Shown: positions 22,055 to 33,682 of the stretch, piece after piece
How positions within the stretch are numbered: position 1 is the stretch's first letter
Layout: each line of letters begins with the position of its first letter
DNA from: Xenoacremonium recifei
Lineage: Eukaryota > Ascomycota > Sordariomycetes > Hypocreales > Nectriaceae
DNA length: 64,000 bases
Reading direction: 5' to 3'
Assembly: GCA_012184525.1 (NCBI GenBank)
Contig: WOFQ01000005.1
Location: forward strand, 620,001 to 684,000
Notes under the pieces: generated by a model
Databases searched by the model: none
Told to the model about the DNA's origin: nothing
Seen by the model: only the letters and a program-made list of their open reading frames with translations
Made by a program: the position numbers and the translations under genes

Positions 22055-22789
22055 ATGAAGTACACTGCCTCCGCTCTGTTGACCCTCGCCTTAAGCGTGA
22101 CGGTCTCGGCCGATGCCTGCTCCGACGCTTGCACTGCTGCCCATGAGAAGTGCCAGACTGCGCCCGACGCCAACATGTCGACCTGCGCTGCCGAGTATGC
22201 CGCCTGCCTGGGATACAACCCGTATGATCCGTCTTATGTGTCTCCCACTGCTTGCTCCAAGACCGCAACGGCGTCTGTCACCGCTACCGCTACGGCCACT
22301 GTTACGGCTTCCGCCACTGCGACTGGCACCCCTGATGCCTGCGCCGAGGCCTGCATCTCGAAGCACGATGCTTGCGCTGCTGCGCCTACTGCCAACGAGG
22401 CTGTCTGCGCTGCAAGCTTTGCCGGGTGCTTGGGCTACAACCCTTATGATCCCTCTTATGTCGCCCCTACTGCGTGCTCAGCAACCACGATGACGGCTCC
22501 TACCACCACTGCCATGGCCACTGGCACGCCCGACGCTTGTGCCGCTGCTTGCATCAAGGCCCATGAGAAGTGCCAGGGTGCTCCTGATGCCAACGAGTCA
22601 ACCTGCGCTGCAGAGTTCGCCGCCTGTCTGGGATACAACCCTTATAGCCCCTCCTACGTCGCCCCTACGACCTGCTGTACCACTGCAACCACCGCTGCGG
22701 CTACCACTCCCGTCTATGTCACTGCCGCTGGTGATCGCATGCAGCCTTTGATGGGTCTGCTTGCCCTTGGTGCTGCCGCCATCCTCTAA
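22055..22789 (+). CDS. Secreted three-module cysteine-rich protein, probable GPI anchor
   Basis: Intronless, 244 aa. Residues 1-19 form a signal peptide ending VSA. Three near-identical modules follow, each with six cysteines spaced C-x3-C-x6-C-x10-C-x6-C-x15-C and the sequence CLGYNPYDPSYV near the end. Modules are separated by Thr/Ala/Ser-rich linkers (TATATATVTASATATGTP and similar), likely O-glycosylated. The C-terminus is hydrophobic (MQPLMGLLALGAAAIL) and could be a GPI-attachment signal. The even cysteine number suggests three disulfides per module; module 3 carries one extra Cys. I recognise no named family. Cell-wall protein, adhesin-like protein or effector are all possible. GC-rich codon use suggests high expression. 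Confidence 0.85.
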   Translation: MKYTASALLTLALSVTVSADACSDACTAAHEKCQTAPDANMSTCAAEYAACLGYNPYDPSYVSPTACSKTATASVTATATATVTASATATGTPDACAEACISKHDACAAAPTANEAVCAASFAGCLGYNPYDPSYVAPTACSATTMTAPTTTAMATGTPDACAAACIKAHEKCQGAPDANESTCAAEFAACLGYNPYSPSYVAPTTCCTTATTAAATTPVYVTAAGDRMQPLMGLLALGAAAIL

Positions 22790-23481
22790 ATCAAGAAATT
22801 TGATGGTCAGTGGCTTGTATGTTTGAAGGATTATGAGAAGAATATCACGAATTCTGGTGTTTACGGTGCTCTGGCACTAGAGAGAAGTTGAGTACAGCGA
22901 CTTATAGGATAATGAAATACAAAATAATTCAATGCATCAATTTGTCTTCTACAATGAACCGCAAGTGTGATATGTTGTCTTCAAATAAATAAATCATCCA
23001 ACCCTCTTTGCGATCGAGTACCAGGTATGCTTCAGGAAAGGGAGCGAGGACCTTGTTTTAGTATGAGACTTGCTTGATGAGCTACACAACGGAATTTGAC
23101 TGCTGAGGCCGAAATGCACAAAACTTAGTACTCAATTGTTTGTTGAGCATGCTCAGAACCGACAGCGTAGTCTTAAGTTTTTGATATAGCACTTTGAAGC
23201 GCACTGAGGGCTTGAATGCACTGGACGTCTTTGGTCCATTGAGGCCCTCAAAGTCGGCTGTTGATAGGCTGGTTAGCTGCACCTCAATGCAGGTCTGCTG
23301 TATTATTTACATAATTTACCCGTACTCCGTAGAGTTCCCCAGACTATCAACCCCGCACTCGGCAGAACTCTGGGTCAAGCAAGCTGAGTTTCATTCTTTC
23401 CTCCGTCTACGTCTCCCAGTATTCCGTTCAATCTCTCATTCTGCCTTCCAATCTATCCGAGTCCGCCTCCCAAATAAAGCC
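22790..23481. other. Intergenic stretch
   Basis: No gene supported. The open frame of the next gene extends leftwards to 23194, but the ATG at 23482 fits the conserved protein start. Contains one GTACTCCGTA word at 23322-23331. Confidence 0.5.
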
Positions 23482-24959
23482 ATGACTTTAGCATCACCGG
23501 ATGAAATATCAGCGGATGAAAATAATGCGGCCGTAAAACGAGCGAGGAAGCGAGAACTAGATCGTCGTGCCCAGCGGGCAGCGCGTGAACGTAACCGGAA
23601 TCGCATTGCCCAGCTTGAGGCGACCATCGAGGCCATGAAGCGTGATAATGCTGAAGGCAGAACGGCTCAGCTATTGGAAGAAATAGCTGAGCTCAAGAAG
23701 CAGCGTGACAGTCTGGCCAACACCCTGCAAGTGATTGGAGAACTGGCAGGCCGCCAGGTTTCGACATCTACGCCTGCAACTGAAATGCTGTTTCCTAGCG
23801 CTATTATGACATCTCACGACCAGCAACCGATTCCAGAACTGAGACACTCCCACGACAAATTGCCTGCTCGCTCGCTAGACGTGGCATCAATGATCAACTC
23901 AACCCTGGATGCCCAGTCGCTGGAACTCGCTGGTCTCGCTTCAGAGCAGAATGACAGTCAGATGATAGCTATATCTTGTGCTGAGCTGATGAGCGAAGCC
24001 CATTTCGAAACTCCATTCATTCCTGCGTCTTCTCCATCTGATGAATTGATCATACCTCAGCCTCTCACTTTGTGCGACTGTGTTCTGCCGCCGTCAAATG
24101 TCGATGCCACAGAACTGCCTGGGTCAGTCGGCACGAGCCTCTGGCGAATGGCTAACGAGGCATTGAATTTGAACGGAACTGTCCTTGGGAGGATGGAGCT
24201 TCAGAGAGAGGATGAGACTGCAGAGGATCTTCCCATTCGCGTGATTCTAGAAGGTTGGCACAGCTTCAACATCAAGAGTCTGCCGCTACTGTGGCAACGG
24301 CTCTACCGGACTGATATGCTCCAGTTCCAGAACTGCGGAGATTCTGAGAGATTGGCGATTCTAATAATAATGCATCGGTTACTTCGACATCGCATCAACC
24401 AATCAATGAGAGCCTGGACAAAGCTCCCGGTGTGGCTATTAAGCAGGTATACCAAAAGAATTCTGTCTCTAAACAGGGATCACGATAGCTAATATTCAAT
24501 CTTTCTCATAGGCCTTCGCAATCATTGGCGCATTCCGCCGCAATCGACTTTTTCGCATGGTATTATCTCACTGTTTCTCGAGTGTACCAAAGCAAATCAC
24601 GCTGACGTTAAGTTAATAGGCCAGGAGTTCGAGAGCGGTTTGTGTTTTTACAGCATCAATATTGTTCCAACCATTTTTGGAAGATTTTCGCGGAATCGTT
24701 TCGGATATCTTGGCCATTCGACTTTAGAGACTGCTATAAGAAGAATGTTCTCACGGGGCAATATTCACTATCTCCAGATTTCGAACAGTGCCTACAGGAC
24801 ATCAATTCGTGGACCATGACGGCCGACTTCTTCAACTACCTTCCCGAATTCTGTGCCGACATACCCTGCTCACAAGAGACACCACGTTTGCTGGTACGAC
24901 TTGATCCCATAGACCATGAGCGGAGCGAGTTAGAAGACCACAACTACCAGGGGCCATGA
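23482..24959 (+). CDS. bZIP transcription factor with DUF3425-type C-terminus
   Basis: Three exons, 23482-24446, 24512-24559 (48 nt) and 24620-24959, give 450 aa. The basic region is RKRELDRRAQRAARERNRNRI (residues about 18-38), followed by a heptad-rich zipper (LEATIEAMKRDNAEGR ... LLEEIAELKKQRDSL). The invariant Asn of bZIP proteins is Asp here, which I recall for many members of this fungal subgroup. The C-terminal half has the DUF3425 layout: a helical domain, then the WPGVRERF motif, which is created only by joining exons 2 and 3, and FWKIFAESFRISWPFDF. It is probably a nuclear regulator. Its neighbours on the right are a Dal5-type transporter and a hydratase; whether it controls them is unknown. 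Confidence 0.9.
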
Positions 24960-25817
24960 TCTATTTGAAGAGCACTCTAAGTTAGGACATACGGGGTAAT
25001 ATAAGGATAGGCCTATTTTAGGAGGGAAAAAAATGGCTACTCCAGGCAGAGGGGATTTTTTCTCATTTTAAATTGTATCTGATAGCATGAAAGAATATGA
25101 AAGCCGTAAATGCATTGAATAGCAATTCGCGACGAATCCGAGACTAATAGCTTATTCTTGTCTAATTCATTATTATTATAATACGAAAGATATAGGTTCC
25201 TTCAAATGAATTTATTATTATCACAATATAAAGGATATAAATTCCTTGTGGCGATGCTTCTCTGCGAATCGTTCAATTGGAGGAGATCCGCCAATTTGCC
25301 GAGCTCGGTAGCGGCTCAATTTTGTTTAGCCTAAATTGCTCGTTTTGAATACGAAGTGTCGAGCCTGTCGTCCAAGTAATGTCCTAGCTTAAACACAGGT
25401 ATTTGATATGGTGTTTATAGTATCAAAGGCTCTATTGCTCTATTATGTTTTATGGGCGATGGCCTGAGATAATGGCCTCTAACGATATCTTTTTTCCCGG
25501 TCTATTGGATTCTCTCAAGAGCCTCTGTCCAACTGGTCATCAGTAAGTTTACGTGTATGAGTATAGCGATTATAGGGAACAGACTTACATCAGCTAACGA
25601 GAAAGGTATTGTGAAGATTTTCGAGAAAATTATCCTGACCATTTAAATTCTCTATGCTCTCTTGGAGACATCTAGTTTCTCATACAACGGAAGTGCTGCT
25701 CAATGCTCACGAGCATATCGTATGGAAGAAATTGAGATAATATTTGAACTATCCAATATATCTATATGCCCCTCTTCAATGTATAGGGATGTGTGGCCTT
25801 TATACACGCCAGAGACC
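24960..25817. other. AT-rich gene-free stretch
   Basis: Markedly AT-rich. No gene. Contains two related A/T-rich segments at 25170-25202 and 25212-25247. May be decayed repeat DNA. Confidence 0.45.
25170..25247. repeat. Diverged tandem pair of AT-rich segments
   Basis: ttattattat...gatataggttcctt is followed about 10 nt later by ttattattat...gatataaattcctt. The two copies share ends but differ by small indels inside. Confidence 0.45.
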
Positions 25818-27787
25818 TTACAGTGTATACATCCATCCATCCATACCTTCATTGAGACGTCCAGTTTCACGTGTCGCTCGATTCCGCCGGATAAAGTAAA
25901 TGTCCATGATGATAATTAATAAAATACTCGCCATCGACACTGCAAAAGTGACCCAGACACCCGTCTGAAGTCTGGATTAGTGCTATTTCTTCAGCTTAAC
26001 GTGACGGATTGAAGTTTGACTCACAGGATATTTGGGGCTCTCTTTTGCCATGAATGCTAGGCTGGCTACAATACCTCCTACACCACCGCCAATGAGGCAC
26101 GTTGCTGCAGCCACAGCCCTCTTGGAGTGGGAAGTGATATTGTTCGCCTGAAAAGAGAGAACTCCTGGAACACAGAACTGGAGGAAACCGAGGCCTAGTA
26201 CGAAGAATGTCAGTCAAATTGATGTCTCGCGCCAGAAAACAGAGCCGACTGACCGAGAAATGAGCCAAAATATCTGGCTGCATTTGACTTTGCATAAACT
26301 GTGACTATCATACCCACGGCCGTAATCGCCTGGTGTGTTGCAATGATAGGGCCTCGCATCTGTAATCGATCTCCCAGCCAGCCGGATAGCAGAGCCATAA
26401 TGGCGGCGAGAACATACGGCGGCGCACTCAGTAGCATCGAATTTGTCTCGCTAAATCCCATACCGTCACGGAGAATTATAGGGAGGAAGTAGCTGTATGC
26501 ATAACCAGGCAGAGTTGAGGCCATCAAGTTGAAAGCCCAGAAGTACAGCTTCCAGTCTTTGAGATGGCCTAGTACAACACTTGGTGTGATCTTGTCTTCT
26601 TCTGCATCTCCGCGGTCGTCGTTGAGGCGTCGAATGATGAACTCGCGTTCGCGGGCACTCAGAAAGCTCTGCGCTTTGCTAGGAAAGTCGACGATGATGA
26701 ACCGACCGGCAACGCATAGTGCGGAGGTGATAGCCCCTTCGATGATAAATATCCCTAGTTCAAAGTATTTAGCCTAGGCAATCATAGTGTAAAATATGAT
26801 TTGTAAAGTGTACGGGACCTAGAGCAGAGTCCCAAGTAGGAAATAGGAAAGAAGCAAAGGGAAAGCAATTTGACATCTTACATCTCCACCCGCTGAGTCC
26901 AGCTTGACCATCCAGCTTGCTGAGTGCAAAGGCCAAGATACCAGCAAATCCACTTGCAATCACAGAGAGAATCCAGAATGCAGAAAGCCTCTTGCCAACT
27001 TGATAACGTGTATACCAGCAAGTGATAAGATATGTGCATCCTGCGTTTGTCCTTGTTAGCCAGCGGCTGGAAAGAGGTCTCATGCTAAGCACCTGGCAAA
27101 AAGCCTGCCTCCATGATTCCAAGAAGAGTTCTGCAGACAGCCATAGTACCCCAGTTCTGGGTGAATCCCATTCCTATGAGGATAACGCCGAAACTGAATC
27201 CTAAGAACGCGAGCCAGTTCGCTGGGCCGACCTTGGGGAGAATAAGATTCTTATCTAGTATTAGCCAGGAACATTTTCAAGTCGAAGATCGGAATAGGAG
27301 GGACGAACGCTGGGGATTTCGCAGAGACTGTAAACCGTCAGTTGGCATTCTATCCGGCAAAATGAAAAGGAGACTCACATGTAGGCCACGAAGAAAACCA
27401 TAACAATAACAGTGTATCGATTACCCACACCCAGCTCAAGGTCCTCTTCCATGCCGGCAACCAGAGCAAGGCCTAGATTGGTGCGATCGATTAGAGAGAT
27501 GGAGTACATAGCACCTAAGATTAGCAGAAGGCGGAGGTCAATCCGGCGCCTTAACACGTATACATGAGTCAGCGTCAGCATTACCTGTAAAACTGTTGCG
27601 GAGGATTAACAGAAGAGAGAAGGAATAATGCATACGTGATTTTCTTCTGCTCGCTTATGCTGGGAGCCTCGTACGTATCACCATTTTCGGCGTGTACGTG
27701 CTCGAATGGCTCATGGACATGCTTCTCTTCAGATGCTGAAGAACTGCAGCGCTCTTTGACAGCAGGAGAGTCCCTATGCTGTGTCAT
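25818..27787 (-). CDS. Dal5-type (anion:cation symporter) MFS transporter
   Basis: Eight exons on the minus strand: 27787-27636, 27549-27379, 27327-27309, 27249-27093, 27040-26882, 26754-26254, 26194-26025, 25964-25818. Together they give 491 aa, the usual size of allantoate/tartrate/nicotinate-type carriers. Motifs: SLIDRTNLGLA in the first membrane helix, CEIPSNLIL, GIMEAGFLPG, GLSGWRWIFIIEG, and a charged RERELIIRRLNDD central loop. The third exon is only 19 nt; it supplies the CEIPS part of a conserved motif and is required for frame. The N-terminal ~50 residues are hydrophilic. The likely role is plasma-membrane uptake of an organic anion. Exon 1 to 2 uses an 86-nt intron with a TTAAG acceptor, the least certain junction. 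Confidence 0.88.
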
Positions 27788-28272
27788 CGCGAAAGCCGAA
27801 GAGTGCGTATGCCCTTTAAATCTGGGATAATGTTGGATGACGGAGTTGATTCTCTGAGACAGTACTTAGATGGAATGAGAGATTCGTACATTATGCAGCG
27901 TAGCCTCCCTTCAAATAGTTCTGAGAATCAAATGGCCCAGACCCAGGCTGGGCTAAGCGTCTAGCTTGCCAGAGCGAATCAAGAATGCGGGGGAATCTAT
28001 TTACCCCGTACTCCGTAGGTTGATTTGAGAAGAGTCTGGGGTACGGAGTACACAGTGTGGATTTTTCCGAGGTATCCGTAATTTCTGAGTCAGTGCCAAG
28101 AGGCGATCGAGTCAGAATTAAGCCCCCTTGGTGAGGCTTCCTGCCATCCACAAGATAGAAGGGCGTATAACCTTGTTCACTTGATAGCTGAGAAAGCTTT
28201 AAACAACATGCAGGAATTACTGAGTCATCGGACAGATAATTGATAATGGTCTCTGCTATACTCCGTAGACTA
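27788..28272. other. Short intergenic region
   Basis: Promoter side of the carrier gene and 3' side of the hydratase gene. Contains GTACTCCGTA at 28008 and its reverse complement GTACGGAGTAC at 28041, forming an inverted pair, plus TACTCCGTA at 28259. Confidence 0.5.
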
Positions 28273-29106
28273 CTACAGCTTAGACTCCTTCCACCGAGGC
28301 AGCCTCTTCTCAACAAAGGCTGCCAGTCCTTCTCGGATATTTTCGCCCCGTTCAAGGAGGCTGAAATACTGCCGGAACCACTGCTCCGTTGCCTCTTCGA
28401 CATCTGCCGTCTCCCAGGCCTGCCGCAAGCCGGCTCTCGCACAAATGACGGCATCAGGGCTATTTTCCGCAATCATTGACGCGTATCGTAATGCTTCCTC
28501 CAACACCTGATTCGCATGGACCACCTTGTTCACGATCCCCCACGCATGAAGTTCTTGGGCAGAAATCCGCCGTCCTGTGAGGACAATCTCAGAAGCGATC
28601 TGCATCCCAGCAGTGTGGACTATTCGAGTAAGGACGCCGCCAGTTGGTGCTAGTCCTCGCTTCACCTCAGGTAGACCAAAGATAGCCGTATCTGCTGCGA
28701 TAACCAGATCGCAGTTGACAGCAAACTCGAAGCCGCCACCAAAGGCGAAGCCGTTAATTGCTGCCACGATAGGCTTCTTGCCTTTCCGACGTGTGAAAGG
28801 AGTAACGCCTTCACGCACGCCAAATTGCGGTCCATTGTCTCTTTCCAAGCTCTGTCGCCACTCCTTGAGATCCGCACCGGCTGTAAATGCTCGCCCTGTT
28901 CCTGTAACGACTAAGATACGGAGTGTAGGCTCAGCATCATACCAGTCTAATATCGAATCTATCTCTTGAAGGGCATCTGAAGATAGCGCATTCAGGGAAG
29001 AAGGCCGATCCATGCGAGCCAGCAGAACGTGATTTGCTGGGTAGGACAACTGCAAGAAGTTTAACCTTCTAGGTGGCTGGGTTCTCGGAGAGAATGAAGC
29101 AGACAT
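28273..29106 (-). CDS. Peroxisomal enoyl-CoA hydratase/isomerase-family protein
   Basis: 277 aa from the ATG at 29106 (the frame continues 36 codons upstream, but the protein-like part begins here). Crotonase signatures: FTAGADLKEW (oxyanion/CoA region), NGFAFGGGFEFAVNCDLVIAA with the first catalytic Glu, and GLPEVKRGLAPTGG with the second Glu, so both hydratase acids appear to be present. The C-terminus is KESKL, ending in SKL, the classic type 1 peroxisomal targeting signal. It is therefore expected in the peroxisome, in beta-oxidation of a fatty or aryl-propenoyl CoA. Intronless. It sits between the Dal5-type carrier and the tannase, both also on minus. Confidence 0.9.
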   Translation of the reverse strand: MSASFSPRTQPPRRLNFLQLSYPANHVLLARMDRPSSLNALSSDALQEIDSILDWYDAEPTLRILVVTGTGRAFTAGADLKEWRQSLERDNGPQFGVREGVTPFTRRKGKKPIVAAINGFAFGGGFEFAVNCDLVIAADTAIFGLPEVKRGLAPTGGVLTRIVHTAGMQIASEIVLTGRRISAQELHAWGIVNKVVHANQVLEEALRYASMIAENSPDAVICARAGLRQAWETADVEEATEQWFRQYFSLLERGENIREGLAAFVEKRLPRWKESKL

Positions 29107-29946
29107 ATTGAAAGTAGAGTGAAATGAGAAAAAGCGGATGTGTGCCAGAGTAGCAATGGATTGGAGATTCTTAGGAACAATGAGGCAATACGGTTCCTGG
29201 AAGTTTGGTATCACAAGATGGAGTACTCCGTACTTTATATTGATCCACTTGCTTCGTCTCGGTAGATCCTACCTTCGGAGCTCGGGCCGAGGACGTATAG
29301 GCTAACTCCAGGGCAAGCTAAGTAGCGAACCGAGTTTAAGCAAGCAGCCTGGACTTCAGCATCTCGAGAAACGAGACAGACAACGTAACAGTAGCTGAGT
29401 CAGTAAACTCCACTTACCCTGAGTTAGAATGTCTAGGGTGGACAGTCTGACGCATCCAAGTCCACTGTTACTAGTCACTGCATTATTTGAAATGCTCTTA
29501 ATAATACGAGATCTGTGATGCTATTAATTAACTGCCCTTTGGGACACCCTATAACATTTATTACCTTTAATTAGATAGTTTATTAGTAATCTATGTATTG
29601 CTTTAGGTAAGTCCCAGGGCGTTAATTAGTAAGTGTATATTTTTCTGAGGTGAGCCTGTTGCATTTTCATGTGATATTTGAATGACCTGTGCGGTTCAGT
29701 CGTGACAGAGGTCAGAGACTAATACATTTAACTCATATACTGTAACTGCGCATTTCCTGGGAGGCTGCTGCGAAGTCTTCAGGCAGTGTCAACCATATTA
29801 GAGCGCCTTCAGTCTTCTTCAGCCGCCAACTCTGTCAAATAGGCTATAGTACTGGAAGGTTGAGTAGATATAATAATCTAAAATAATACTGCTATACTTC
29901 CGCTTACATGATATGATTGCGGCCCAGGTCGTGATGCCTTGGCTCT
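29107..29946. other. AT-rich intergenic stretch
   Basis: Contains GTACTCCGTAC at 29223-29233. No gene supported. It is the hydratase promoter side and the tannase 3' side. Confidence 0.45.
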
Positions 29947-31639
29947 TCAACTAATGCAAGACCAACAAACAGTGGAATTGCTCTCCGCGCAAGACTTATC
30001 AAAGGAAGCCCTTTGGGGATATGGGCACAGGATTTGTTGCTGCTTGGTGTTATTTGACGTGGTCACAACAACAGCTGAAGACTCGGGCTCTGTTCCATTC
30101 TCTACCCAAGCTTGAAGCTGGGCAAAGAGCTCCTCTGGCTGGCCGCCATTGCCACCCCAGCAGTGACCAAGGCCTGGTACACCATAGTATTTGTAGAAAG
30201 AAGAGATGTCCCCCAAGAAGCTGGACACACGATTGTAGTACTTCAGAGTGCCTCCAGGAGAAATGCTTGGGTCAGCCTGTTAGGTATTAGTTTCGTCGTG
30301 ACACTTGGAAGAAGACAAGCTCACGAGTCCGTGGTATGTAATCATTTTTGCTCCCACATCTCTGAAATCCTCGAGATTAATCTCGTCTGTCTCAAGGTTC
30401 GAGGCGAAGATCTGCTTGGCACTGCGATAAATGGTATCAAAGTCACGAGCAGTGACATTGGAGATCGTCGAAGAAGTATTCTTAGTGACAAATGTGCTGT
30501 AGGCAAAGACAAGACTATCATGTCCAGCGCTGCTGCATATACTGCCGTTGCAAGTTGTAGGTGCCAAAGTTGATAGGGCGCTGCCAATTTCATAGCCGGG
30601 GTACATCGGTTTGCCGTTTGAGAATTGGGGTCCCGTCCAGGAGGCATTGGCAACGGCTGCGGCTGCCTGGCTGATCTTGAGAGTTGTGTTGGTTGAATCG
30701 CAGCTAAAAGATTTACCAATCTGCTCGAAAGGGTCGAAAACTCCTCGGCAAGCATCAACATCACTGATGAAGCCATCATTTACCCCGTCGAGTCCATCGC
30801 AAGCAGAGATTGCAAGTGAAGTGATTGCATCTAGCTCGCAGCCCCGAGGAAATTGCTGGGTCATCTCCATGTAAAACAGGGGCCAGAGAGAATTCATGTA
30901 GAACTCGGACCAGTTGATTGCTGGGGCTGCAGCAATGATGCCATCATACGCCTCAGGATATTGTTGCGCTATTTTGAGGCCTTGACGACCACCTTGCGAG
31001 CAGCCATTCCAGTATGAGTATGAAGGAGGCTTGCCATAGAAGCTGGCGATCAACTGCTTAACAATGCTAGCCTATCCAGAAAACGAAAACAAATCAGCAT
31101 GATGCTTAGATGCGGAATGGCCTCCCTACCTCGTCTATCAAAGACACCTGACCGAAATTCTGCAATGCGTTTGAGTCGATGTTCCCAGGACTTTTCAATA
31201 GCCATTCACTGGGACTCGCAACTTCGGGGATCCCAGCATCTGTAGTCACCGAGGCGAAGCCATTGGCCACGGCGTTGACCATGCCCCCATACGTCAAGAT
31301 GTACCGACCAGGTGTCCAGCCTGATCCGCCTAGGGACTGCAATCTTCCGTTATAGTCCTCTTCACTCGGCAGCCATGCCTCCGCACGGATGGTATCACCC
31401 TGTCCCGGGTGCGTGTAGGTGACGGTGACGTTACAAAAGGTGAGGTTCTGGACGTCCAAGGCTGGCTGCGAGAAAGTCCAACCCTTGGGAACATCAAAAC
31501 TGTAGTCGGACACAAGATTTGCTTCTACCGCGAGAATTTCGGCTCCAAAAACACTTGGCGTCGTTAAGACGGAGTTAATGCAACGAGAGGCTGATGAAGA
31601 CATGATGGTCTCCTGATAGTAATATGTATCGCTCGCCAT
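29947..31639 (-). CDS. Tannase / feruloyl esterase family enzyme
   Basis: Three exons, 31639-31130, 31071-30325 and 30276-29947, give 528 aa. The fungal tannase/feruloyl esterase core is complete: nucleophile in GCSQGG (Ser195), Asp421 in HGLADP, and His457 in GLGHCWGG. Cys194 and Cys458 flank Ser and His, giving the CS-D-HC disulfide motif that defines the family. Asp421 lies at the start of exon 3, so splicing is needed for the triad. The N-terminus (MASDTYYYQETIMSSSASRCIN) is not a signal peptide, which is unusual because characterised members are secreted; a missed upstream exon is possible. It hydrolyses ester links between phenolic acids and sugars, or gallate esters. Confidence 0.88.
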
Positions 31640-32006
31640 CTGGAATGTAGTTGGTGGTCTTGTCTCGATATAAATACTTCATCATGTACGCTGCAGAGGT
31701 AACTATGGGAAACGATCTATACTGCGGAATGCAAGATACGTTACTGTTCGCCGGGACGATTAATCAACCGGGGAAATTAGCCTCAAGGCTAAGCTCGGGA
31801 TCCCGTATTAAATACGATAATAAATATGAACGGACCTGTTTATCCGCACGGTCTGACTAGTATCCCCCACTCTGGTGGAGTGGACTTATTATTACGGGCA
31901 AATGCAGACCGAAGTGTTGCGTTTTGGGATTTCCTCTGTCGCACACTGGAGAATCATCGTAACGCCTACGGAGCCGTGACGGTTACCGACATTATCTATG
32001 ACCACG
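31640..32006. other. Divergent promoter shared by tannase and Zn2Cys6 gene
   Basis: 367 nt between head-to-head genes. TATAAATA occurs at 31669-31676. An inverted CGGA-N8-TCCG pair lies at 31831-31846. No gene. Confidence 0.5.
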
Positions 32007-33377
32007 ATGGACGATAGCCAACGGACACAGCATCATCTAAGTGCCTCTTCCCGCTGTCCATGTCATCCTGTTCATCGGAGAGCCCACAAAAAGTCCCGGA
32101 ACGGGTGCCGCACTTGCAAGCGACGCAGGATCAAAGTAGGTCATTCATCTCCCTCAGCCGACTCAATCGTCTTCTGACATGTCTAATGTTAGTGCGATGA
32201 GACTAAGCCATTGTGCAAGAACTGTACTCGTTGTGACATTCCTTGCGACTTCACTGCTATCGACGTCGCGCCCTCGCCCGCCCGTGGCACCGCATTGGAG
32301 GTTGCCTACATTCCCAGGAAACGTGGCCGACCTCTTAAGTGGACAGAGTCTCCCCAACGTCCTGGAAACGACTTTGCAGGTCTCACGGTTATTGCCAGCC
32401 CACCTTATCTCGCAGTCGAGCCATCCAATAGCCTCTTCCCACGCCTAAACGTCGACGAGCTCGAATTGTTCTACCATTACCTTAAGCATACGTCAATAAC
32501 ACTAGGTGATGACGTGCTTTGGCGCGACAAAGTGCCGCGTCTGGCTTTTGAGAATCATTTCATCCTGCGCCTTATGCTCGCCTTATCTGCCCTACACCTA
32601 GCACGCCTCCGTCCTAACAAGGCGGATAGCTACGAAGACCTTGCGGAGAGATACTTTCCCATTGCCTTACATGAACTTACAGCTCTGCTTCCTCATGTTG
32701 ATCGAGAGAACTGCTCGGCCTTGTACATTGGCACTGTACTCGTGTGTAATTACGCTTTTGCAAAACCCCCCAAGCGCGGCCACCTACTCCTCGTAGCCGA
32801 GGGCCCTGAGGTCGCTTGGTGGAATCTTTTCCGAGGAGTTCGCTTCGTCATTGAGACTATGGGCATTCCTGCAATTTTCGCAGGGCATCTGAGCCCGATT
32901 CATTCCGAGACCACGAGAAAAACGCCCCCAATAGAGGATGAGGAGAGGTTCCTCCCGTGGGAGCAACCTCTGGCGGAGCTAAAAGGGTTGATTTCTGCCT
33001 GTGATTCCCCGGTACACCGGATATTCATGTCGATGCATGAGGCTCTGGAGGATATTTTTCGAGAGGTATATGGAACTACTGAACAGCCCGAAAACAGCAC
33101 TCAGGGGAAGATGCACATTGTCATGCGATGGCTGTGGTTTCTGGACGATGAGTCTATTAACCAGGTCAGAATCAGGTCGCCACTCGCCCTCATCATAACG
33201 GCACACTTTGCTGTATTGCTACAAACCCTGGAGTCTTTCTGGTTCATGAGAGGTTGGGCGCATCATGTCATAAGTGATATTGTGATACTTCTCGACTCGG
33301 AGCAGGTGAGATTCATCTCTTGGCCAATGCAACAAATAGGGTGGCACAGCAGAAATGCACTACTTTGTATTTCTTAA
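32007..33377 (+). CDS. Zn2Cys6 transcription factor
   Basis: Two exons, 32007-32135 and 32193-33377, give 437 aa. The zinc cluster is split by the intron: CRTCKRRRIK in exon 1 and CDETKPLCKNCTRCDIPC in exon 2, giving C-x2-C-x6-C-x6-C-x2-C-x6-C. A basic KRGRPLKW stretch follows. The C-terminal domain (LFYHYLKHTSITL ... HFILRLMLALSALHLARL) resembles the Upc2-like fungal_trans_2 fold. ATG 32007 has A at -3 and G at +4; an in-frame ATG at 31998 is weaker. The end is slightly abrupt, so a small C-terminal exon may be missed. It sits between the tannase and GH3 genes and is the natural candidate regulator of the cluster. Confidence 0.88.
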
Positions 33378-33682
33378 TTATAAAAACAAAAGGAAAGAGA
33401 AGTAGGCCAAAGAATATATGGATTGATAAGATTAGAGCGTGGGTTTCACAGATAAAGCTCCTCAGACTCTTCTAGCCATGCCTGCTTCAGCATTAACTAA
33501 GTCGTCATACAACAACACAGCTTTTTAGTGGGAAATGCGGGATATGAGAGTTGGCTCGCATTTGGTATGTGAATACCCGCTTTCATACGTAGGATTAGTA
33601 ATTTAGTAGCATCACAGAGTGAGCAAAGGAGGCCAGAAAGCAAAAATAATACCACAGTTGCAAATTCTCCATCTATTTATGG
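33378..33682. other. Convergent intergenic region
   Basis: 305 nt, AT-rich, between the 3' ends of the Zn2Cys6 gene (plus) and the GH3 gene (minus). No feature seen. Confidence 0.5.
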
